This document shows positions 6,149 through 10,398 of a DNA stretch of 10,398 bases, one piece after another. Source of the stretch: an uncultured Clostridia bacterium (GTDB lineage Bacteria > Bacillota > Clostridia > Oscillospirales > CAG-272); NCBI GenBank assembly GCA_937934385.1, contig CALGZV010000133.1, positions 1 to 10,398 of the forward strand, in the 5' to 3' direction. Made by a program: the position numbers and the translations under genes. Numbering within the stretch: position 1 is the first letter of the stretch; the number at the start of each line of letters is the position of its first letter. Below the pieces are notes generated by a model. That model was not told the DNA's origin, did no database searches, and saw only the letters and a list, made by a program, of their open reading frames with translations.

Positions 6149-7528
6149 TTACTTTATCGCATTTCTGACATACGAGATCTGAGCTTCAACAGAGCCTACT
6201 GAAGTTCCGCCTTCGCTTATCCTCTTCGAAACACAGGTGTCAAGAGATATCTCCTCAAACAGATCCTCTTCAAAACATTCATGAAACGTCTTGTATTCGG
6301 AAAGAGGCAGTGTTTCAAGCACATGTCCGGTTTGAGTACATTTCGCAACGATCTGACCGGAAAGCTTGTATGCCGTTCTGAAAGGAAGTCCCTTTTTAAC
6401 AAGATAATCGGCAAGGTCGGTAGCGTTTATAAATCCGGTCTGAGCCGCCTTTTTCATGGATTCGGTGTTTGCCTTCATGGTAGATATCATTCCGGTAAAT
6501 ACACGCAAACACATTTTGACAGTATCGCAGGCGTCAAACACGCCCTCCTTATCCTCCTGCATATCCTTGTTATATGCGAGCGGAAGTCCCTTGAGTGTTG
6601 TAAGAAGTCCCATAAGATCGCCGTATACACGTCCGGTCTTTCCGCGGACAAGCTCTGCCATATCGGGATTTTTCTTCTGCGGCATGATAGAAGAACCGGT
6701 AGTAAATGCATCGGAAAGTTCAACAAATCTGAATTCCCAGCTCGACCAAAGTATGATCTCCTCAGAGAAGCGAGAGAGATGCATCATAAGGATCGAAAGC
6801 GCAGATAAAAGTTCGGCACAGAAATCGCGGTCGGATACTCCGTCGAGCGAATTGAGACATATTCCGTCAAAGCCGAGACGCTCAGCCTCGAATCTTCTGT
6901 CGGTATCATATGTCGTACCTGCGAGCGCGCAGCAGCCTATCGGAGAAACATTCATTCTTCCGCGGCAATCGCCGAGACGCCCGGTATCACGCAGAAGCAT
7001 CATAGCATATGCCATGAGCTGATGGCCGAAGGTCACCGGCTGCGCTCTCTGCAAATGGGTATATCCGGGCATGATCGCAGACCTGTATTCCTCCGCCTTA
7101 TCTGTAACGGCAGCTATAAGCCCCCGAATAAGTCCTGTTATCTCATCTATCTCATCGCGGAGATACATACGAACGTCAAGCGCTACCTGATCGTTTCTGC
7201 TTCTTGCGGTATGCAGTTTTTTTCCGGTATCGCCTATGCGCGACGTAAGAACCTGTTCGACGAACATGTGTATGTCCTCGCAGGACGGATCGATCTCAAG
7301 CGCTCCGCTTTCAAGATCAGACAAAATCTTTTCAAGACCGTCTATCAGCGCAGCTGCTTCTTCCTCTGTTATAATTCCTTTTGCGCCGAGCATTGCCGCG
7401 TGCGCCATACTTCCGGTAATATCCTGACGGTACATACGGCTGTCGAATCCGATCGACGAATTAAAATCGTCAGCAAGCTTGCTCGTCACGCCGTCGGTTC
7501 TTCCCGCCCACATTTTTGACATTGCCAT
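6149..7528 (-). CDS. argH: argininosuccinate lyase
   Basis: A 459-residue cytoplasmic enzyme that splits argininosuccinate into arginine and fumarate, the last step of arginine synthesis. It belongs to the fumarase/aspartase superfamily and works as a homotetramer whose active sites combine three subunits. The conserved regions are all present: HTARSRNDQ (106-114), the GYTHLQRAQP region with the catalytic-region histidine (155-164), and the signature GSSIMPQKKNPD (278-289) with the catalytic serine loop. Length is normal and there is no frameshift. The ATG at 7528 is preceded by AGAGGA at 7 bases; a second in-frame ATG two codons on is spaced less well. The gene follows argG by 145 bases, a gap with a strong palindrome. 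Co-transcription with argG is likely but not certain. Confidence 0.97.
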   Translation of the reverse strand: MAMSKMWAGRTDGVTSKLADDFNSSIGFDSRMYRQDITGSMAHAAMLGAKGIITEEEAAALIDGLEKILSDLESGALEIDPSCEDIHMFVEQVLTSRIGDTGKKLHTARSRNDQVALDVRMYLRDEIDEITGLIRGLIAAVTDKAEEYRSAIMPGYTHLQRAQPVTFGHQLMAYAMMLLRDTGRLGDCRGRMNVSPIGCCALAGTTYDTDRRFEAERLGFDGICLNSLDGVSDRDFCAELLSALSILMMHLSRFSEEIILWSSWEFRFVELSDAFTTGSSIMPQKKNPDMAELVRGKTGRVYGDLMGLLTTLKGLPLAYNKDMQEDKEGVFDACDTVKMCLRVFTGMISTMKANTESMKKAAQTGFINATDLADYLVKKGLPFRTAYKLSGQIVAKCTQTGHVLETLPLSEYKTFHECFEEDLFEEISLDTCVSKRISEGGTSVGSVEAQISYVRNAIK

Positions 7529-7557
7529 TAAAAAATCCTCTTAATAAAATCCGTATT

Positions 7558-7579
7558 CCCCTGCCCGTACGGGCAGGGG
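7558..7579 (-). terminator. perfect 22-bp palindrome between argG and argH
   Basis: CCCCTGCCCGT and its exact complement ACGGGCAGGGG form a 9-bp GC-rich stem with a GTAC loop. On the minus strand it is followed by AATACGGATTTTATT rather than a pure U run. It lies 29 bases before the argH start codon, so it could be a partial terminator of argG, an mRNA-stabilising end or a structure that tempers argH translation. Confidence 0.5.
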
Positions 7580-7673
7580 TATGCTCTGTATATTGTAATA
7601 ATTATTTATCCGCAGCAACATCCGCATATGCTTTTTTAATCATACGGCAACCGCAGGGATATTCCGTACCTTA

Positions 7674-8900
7674 TTACTTATTGCCGTCAACCATTGCCTG
7701 AACCTGCGTAGGCAGACCGAACAGGTTAATAAATCCTGTAGCGTCAGTCTGATCGTAATCGCTCTCGCCGAAGGTTGCGATCTCCTCGCTGTAAAGAGTG
7801 TAGTCGCTCCATGCGCCTGCATTGATCATATTACCCTTGTAGAGCTTAAGTCTTACCTTACCGGTAACCTTTTCCTGTGTTTTATCAACAAATGCGGAGA
7901 GCGCTTCGCGGAGGGGCGAGAACCACAGACCGTTATATACAAGCTCCGCGAATGTTACAGAGAGCTTCTGCTTTTCATGCATGGTAAGCTTATCGAGACA
8001 GAGCGATTCAAGAACGCTGTGCGCCTTGTAGAGAATAGCTCCGCCGGGAGTTTCGTAAACGCCGCGGCATTTCATACCTACAAGACGGTTCTCTACGATA
8101 TCAATGATTCCGACACCGTTCTTTCCTCCGATCTCATTGAGCCCCAGAATGATATTCTTCGCGCTCATCTTCTCTCCGTCGAGAGCAACCGGTACGCCTT
8201 TATCAAAGTCGATAGTAACATATGTAGGAACATCGGGAGCGTTTATAGGAGAAACGCCCATCTCAAGGAATCCCTCTTTCTCGTACTGCGGCTCATTGCC
8301 TGTATCCTCGAGATCGAGTCCTTCATGCGAGAGATGCCAGAGGTTCTTGTCTTTTGAATAGTTTGTCTCGCGGTTTATCTTCAGCGGTACATTATGTGCC
8401 TCAGCATACTCGATCTCCTCGTCACGGGATTTGATATCCCATTCACGCCACGGAGCGATTATAGGCATATTAGGAGCAAAATACTTCACAGCAAGCTCGA
8501 AACGAACCTGGTCATTTCCCTTTCCTGTGCAGCCGTGGCAGATCGCGTCAGCGCCCTCTTTCTTTGCGATATCAACAAGTGCCTTAGCGATACAGGGACG
8601 TGCATGGCTCGTTCCGAGAAGGTATTCCTCGTAAACAGCTCCTGCTTTCATTGTAGGGATAATATAGTTGTCAACATAATCGTCGGTAAGGTCAAGTACA
8701 TAGAGCTTGGAAGCGCCTGTTTTCTTTGCTTTTTCCTCAAGTCCGTCAAGCTCATCTGCCTGTCCGACGTTTCCGGATACTGCAATGACTTCACAGTTAT
8801 TGTAGTTTTCCTTCAGCCACGGAATAATAATCGATGTATCAAGTCCGCCGGAATATGCAAGCACGACCTTTTTTATATTTTCCTTATTTACCTTATTCAT
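7674..8900 (-). CDS. argG: argininosuccinate synthase
   Basis: A 408-residue cytoplasmic enzyme that joins citrulline and aspartate at the expense of ATP (giving AMP and pyrophosphate) to form argininosuccinate. The N-terminal PP-loop AYSGGLDTS (15-23) binds [13 protein letters not shown] (96-105) and [14 protein letters not shown] (122-135) are the family's citrulline/aspartate-site signatures. Length fits the standard bacterial type. The ATG has GGGAGG about 8 bases upstream. It is the first gene of the arginine block, with a strong promoter at 8947-8975 and three ARG-box-like sites around it, so it is probably repressed when arginine is plentiful. Two stop codons in a row (7674-7676 and 7671-7673) close the gene. 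Confidence 0.98.
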   Translation of the reverse strand: MNKVNKENIKKVVLAYSGGLDTSIIIPWLKENYNNCEVIAVSGNVGQADELDGLEEKAKKTGASKLYVLDLTDDYVDNYIIPTMKAGAVYEEYLLGTSHARPCIAKALVDIAKKEGADAICHGCTGKGNDQVRFELAVKYFAPNMPIIAPWREWDIKSRDEEIEYAEAHNVPLKINRETNYSKDKNLWHLSHEGLDLEDTGNEPQYEKEGFLEMGVSPINAPDVPTYVTIDFDKGVPVALDGEKMSAKNIILGLNEIGGKNGVGIIDIVENRLVGMKCRGVYETPGGAILYKAHSVLESLCLDKLTMHEKQKLSVTFAELVYNGLWFSPLREALSAFVDKTQEKVTGKVRLKLYKGNMINAGAWSDYTLYSEEIATFGESDYDQTDATGFINLFGLPTQVQAMVDGNK

Positions 8901-8927
8901 TGTTTTTTCCTCCCACGCATGTGGTCA

Positions 8928-8945
8928 ATTGAATTTTTATGCATT
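8928..8945. promoter_or_regulatory. ARG box over the argG transcription start
   Basis: ATTGAATTTTTATGCATT differs from the ARG-box pattern wNTGAATwwwwATTCANw at one defined base. It covers the predicted argG start (about 8940) next to the -10 element, a position where bound ArgR/AhrC would block initiation. Binding is inferred from the known consensus. Confidence 0.55.
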
Positions 8946-8946
8946 A

Positions 8947-8975
8947 ATTATACACCGTATTCCGGCGAAAGTCAA
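8947..8975 (-). promoter_or_regulatory. strong sigma-A promoter of argG
   Basis: TTGACT (8970-8975) and TATAAT (8947-8952) on the minus strand with 17 bases between. Transcription should start near 8940, giving a leader of about 40 bases. It may also serve argH and the importer genes by read-through. Confidence 0.85.
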
Positions 8976-8981
8976 TAGCAT

Positions 8982-8999
8982 TTCGAATAAATATTCAGA
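8982..8999. promoter_or_regulatory. ARG box upstream of the argG promoter (proximal of a pair)
   Basis: TTCGAATAAATATTCAGA matches the ARG-box pattern at all but one defined base. It lies just upstream of the -35 element and pairs with a second box whose centre is 22 bp away, close to the two-turn spacing known for the hexameric arginine repressor. Confidence 0.6.
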
Positions 9000-9003
9000 T
9001 TTT

Positions 9004-9021
9004 AATGAATATTTATTGTAT
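9004..9021. promoter_or_regulatory. ARG box upstream of the argG promoter (distal of a pair)
   Basis: AATGAATATTTATTGTAT has a perfect left half (TGAAT) and two mismatches in the right half. Only 4 bp separate it from the box at 8982-8999. Confidence 0.5.
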
Positions 9022-9236
9022 ATATGCATAAATACATACCTCGTTCGGCATAAGAAAAATTGTATCACATATCGTCAGAAAATGCAATACCCATGTTGTA
9101 TAAAAAAGTAATTTTTACGTATTTTTTTACATTATTCAATACTGTTTCACAAAGATGCTGTACACAAGACTCCGCTCTGTAAATACAGTTCGTCCATACA
9201 TAAAAACGAAATTAAACACACAGTTAAAAATTTTTC

Positions 9237-9265
9237 TTGCCAACCGTGCCGAAGCGTGATAAAAT
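9237..9265 (+). promoter_or_regulatory. sigma-A promoter of the metallophosphoesterase gene
   Basis: TTGCCA (9237-9242) and TAAAAT (9260-9265) are 17 bases apart on the plus strand. The start would be near 9272. The rest of the spacer back to the ARG boxes (about 9040-9236) is A/T-rich with no gene; the 5-2-5 palindrome CTGTAAATACAG at 9177-9188 is the only dyad I noticed there. Confidence 0.7.
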
Positions 9266-9300
9266 AAAACGATAGGATATATTCAATACTCCCTATTTAC

Positions 9301-9417
9301 ATGAATACGGTGCGATGGTTTCGCAAAGCAAACTTCGAAACCGTATCCGTAACAAAAGAGGACTGTTATTTAAAAATATATTCCGATATCTCCCGCGGAG
9401 ACACAATATTATTATGA
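9301..9417 (+). CDS. questionable 38-codon ORF overlapping the metallophosphoesterase start
   Basis: ATG 9301 to TGA 9415-9417. The product begins MNTVRWFRKANFETVSVTKE. Its stop overlaps the preferred start of the next gene as ATGA, the usual form of translational coupling. It is read in a different frame from the 5' extension of the metallophosphoesterase frame, so both cannot be expressed conventionally. There is no Shine-Dalgarno before ATG 9301, so it could be a chance ORF in a leader. Confidence 0.25.
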   Translation: MNTVRWFRKANFETVSVTKEDCYLKIYSDISRGDTILL

Positions 9418-10214
9418 GAAAAACACCGATAATAACTGAATATGAAATACATCCGGATCCGGACAGACTGTATACAGGCACCGGTCGGCGGATGCCTGTA
9501 CGTGCCGCGATCGTTTCCGACCTGCACGGCCGCTCTGCCGCAGACATTATAAAAATACTCGGTATGTTAAAACCGGATATTATCCTTGCGCCCGGAGATA
9601 TACTCGAACTGAAAGACAGAGGATATCCGCACGGAGCTTCATTTTTAATGCAGGCGGCCTCGATCTCCCCGACATACTATTCAACCGGAAATCATGACAA
9701 AATTCTTTCGGACAGCGAGATCAAAACACTCGAAAACGCAGGAGTCAGCATTGTAGGCGATAAAACCGAAACATTTACAAAGGGCGCCGCAAAGCTGAAT
9801 ATAACCGGACTTCCGTCAGCCTTCCGCAGTGACGGCAAAGAGGACAAAGCGACGACCGTTTTCAACATGTTCTCATGCTCCGGTATTCCCGAAAACCTGC
9901 TGTTGATCGATCGAAAGCGGCTTAAATGTTTCGGAGATCTCGACGGATGCAAGCTTCTGCTTTGCCATCATCCCGAATACTACGACAGCTTTGTAAAACC
10001 GCTTGACATAGATATAATATGCAGCGGCCATGCGCACGGCGGTCAGATAAGACTGTTCGGAAAGGGGATTTTCGCGCCGGGGCAGGGGTTCTTTCCGAAA
10101 TATACCTCCGGAGTATATGACGGCAGACTTGTAGTAAGCCGCGGGCTCGTCAATCATTCATTTGCACCGAGGCTGTTTAATCCCACTGAAATAGTAGTGC
10201 TGACGATAGGCTGA
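9414..10214 (+). CDS. metallophosphoesterase (YkuE/YaeI-like)
   Basis: A calcineurin-like phosphoesterase of 266 residues from ATG 9414. The five metal-site motifs are intact: SDLHG (35-39), GDILE (61-65), GNHD (92-95), CHHPE (184-188) and GHAHGGQIRL (205-214). The GHAHGGQ-R-F end and the closing RGLVNHSFAPRLFNPTEIV fit the YkuE/YaeI branch, some members of which act on UDP-diacylglucosamine or other lipid-linked phosphates; the substrate here is unknown. No signal peptide or membrane segment is present. The frame is open back to ATG 9315 (299 residues), but those 33 extra residues are unusually basic, lack a ribosome binding site and do not look like the family. ATG 9414 gives the normal MRKTPIITEYEI opening, though its GGAG (9397-9400) is 13 bases away. 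The start is therefore uncertain. The gene is monocistronic, divergent from argG. Confidence 0.92.
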   Translation: MRKTPIITEYEIHPDPDRLYTGTGRRMPVRAAIVSDLHGRSAADIIKILGMLKPDIILAPGDILELKDRGYPHGASFLMQAASISPTYYSTGNHDKILSDSEIKTLENAGVSIVGDKTETFTKGAAKLNITGLPSAFRSDGKEDKATTVFNMFSCSGIPENLLLIDRKRLKCFGDLDGCKLLLCHHPEYYDSFVKPLDIDIICSGHAHGGQIRLFGKGIFAPGQGFFPKYTSGVYDGRLVVSRGLVNHSFAPRLFNPTEIVVLTIG

Positions 10215-10309
10215 CTGTCTGAAAATATGATAACAGATAATCCGTAAAAATACATTTTAAAGATAACATATATTTATCAGGTGCATATTGTATATATAAT
10301 GAATTTAAA

Positions 10310-10398
10310 TCGGAACAACGCTCTGCTTTGCTCGCAAAGAGCAGAGCCTGCGACAGATTGCAACCGGCACAGGGAGCGTTAGCTCCTCGGAACCCGCC
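10310..10398 (+). other. hairpin-rich element at the window edge, possible structured RNA or mobile-element end
   Basis: GCTCTGC/GCAGAGC (10320-10326 with 10341-10347) continues as TTTG/CAAA (10327-10330 with 10335-10338) around a 4-base loop, with a 2-base bulge. A second hairpin GGAGC-GTTA-GCTCC lies at 10373-10386. AACGCTC (10317-10323) can alternatively pair with GAGCGTT (10374-10380). TATAAT at 10295-10300 could be a -10 element for a plus-strand transcript starting just before the element, but no good -35 is visible. The sequence is much richer in GC than the flanking DNA (10215-10305). It is cut by the window end. I cannot match it to a known RNA family. Confidence 0.35.

Noticed and set aside
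6281-7022. Plus-strand open frames of 175 and 188 codons within argH
   Set aside because: They are antisense to a complete argH with conserved signatures; no ribosome binding site or promoter supports them.
8394-8978. Plus-strand open frame of 194 codons overlapping argG and its promoter
   Set aside because: It is antisense to the conserved N-terminal half of argG and runs through the promoter and ARG boxes; no family resemblance.
9023-9040. Fourth ARG-box-like sequence (TGCATAAATACATA)
   Set aside because: Several defined bases differ and its centre spacing of 19 bp from the neighbouring box is off; probably just A/T-rich sequence.
9293-9547. Minus-strand open frame of 84 codons opposite the start of the metallophosphoesterase
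   Set aside because: It opposes the SDLHG region of a well-defined enzyme and has no start signals.

Overview
The window looks like a chromosomal segment of a low-to-mid GC Firmicute, most likely a gut Clostridia lineage of the Ruminococcaceae/Oscillospiraceae kind. The grounds are near-consensus sigma-A promoters (TTGACA-17-TATAAT type), strong AGGAGG ribosome binding sites with some GTG and TTG starts, ArgR/AhrC-type operator boxes, a lipoprotein-anchored amino acid binding protein, and AT-rich intergenic DNA with intrinsic terminators. The taxon is inferred from style, not from a marker gene. I see no rRNA, tRNA or CRISPR array.

Layout, all on the minus strand up to about 8950. Positions 1-339 hold the start of a TIM-barrel sugar phosphate isomerase/epimerase, cut by the window edge, with its promoter at 423-451. 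Positions 486-964 form a compact regulator unit: promoter, a possible 20-codon leader ORF, an XRE-type repressor and a terminator. Positions 1062-2161 hold an unrecognised exported protein with promoter, long leader and terminator.

The core is an arginine block read right to left: argG (argininosuccinate synthase), argH (argininosuccinate lyase), a three-gene polar amino acid ABC importer (lipoprotein, permease, ATPase), then argF (ornithine carbamoyltransferase). ArgF makes citrulline from ornithine, ArgG and ArgH turn citrulline into arginine, and the importer probably brings in arginine, ornithine or citrulline. A strong promoter before argG is flanked by three sequences close to the ARG-box consensus, one over the transcription start and two upstream, so repression by an arginine-sensing ArgR/AhrC protein is likely.

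Between the ATPase gene and argF lies a structured, GC-rich intergenic stretch (about 3510-3704) with several hairpins. It may be the relic of an IS200/IS605-type end or a small structured RNA. A comparable hairpin-rich stretch begins at about 10310 and runs off the window. The only plus-strand gene is a YkuE/YaeI-type metallophosphoesterase (9414-10214) with its own promoter. Most of the window is ordinary metabolism. The less explained parts are the two structured islands, the ARG-box layout, the leader ORFs and the metallophosphoesterase 5' region.
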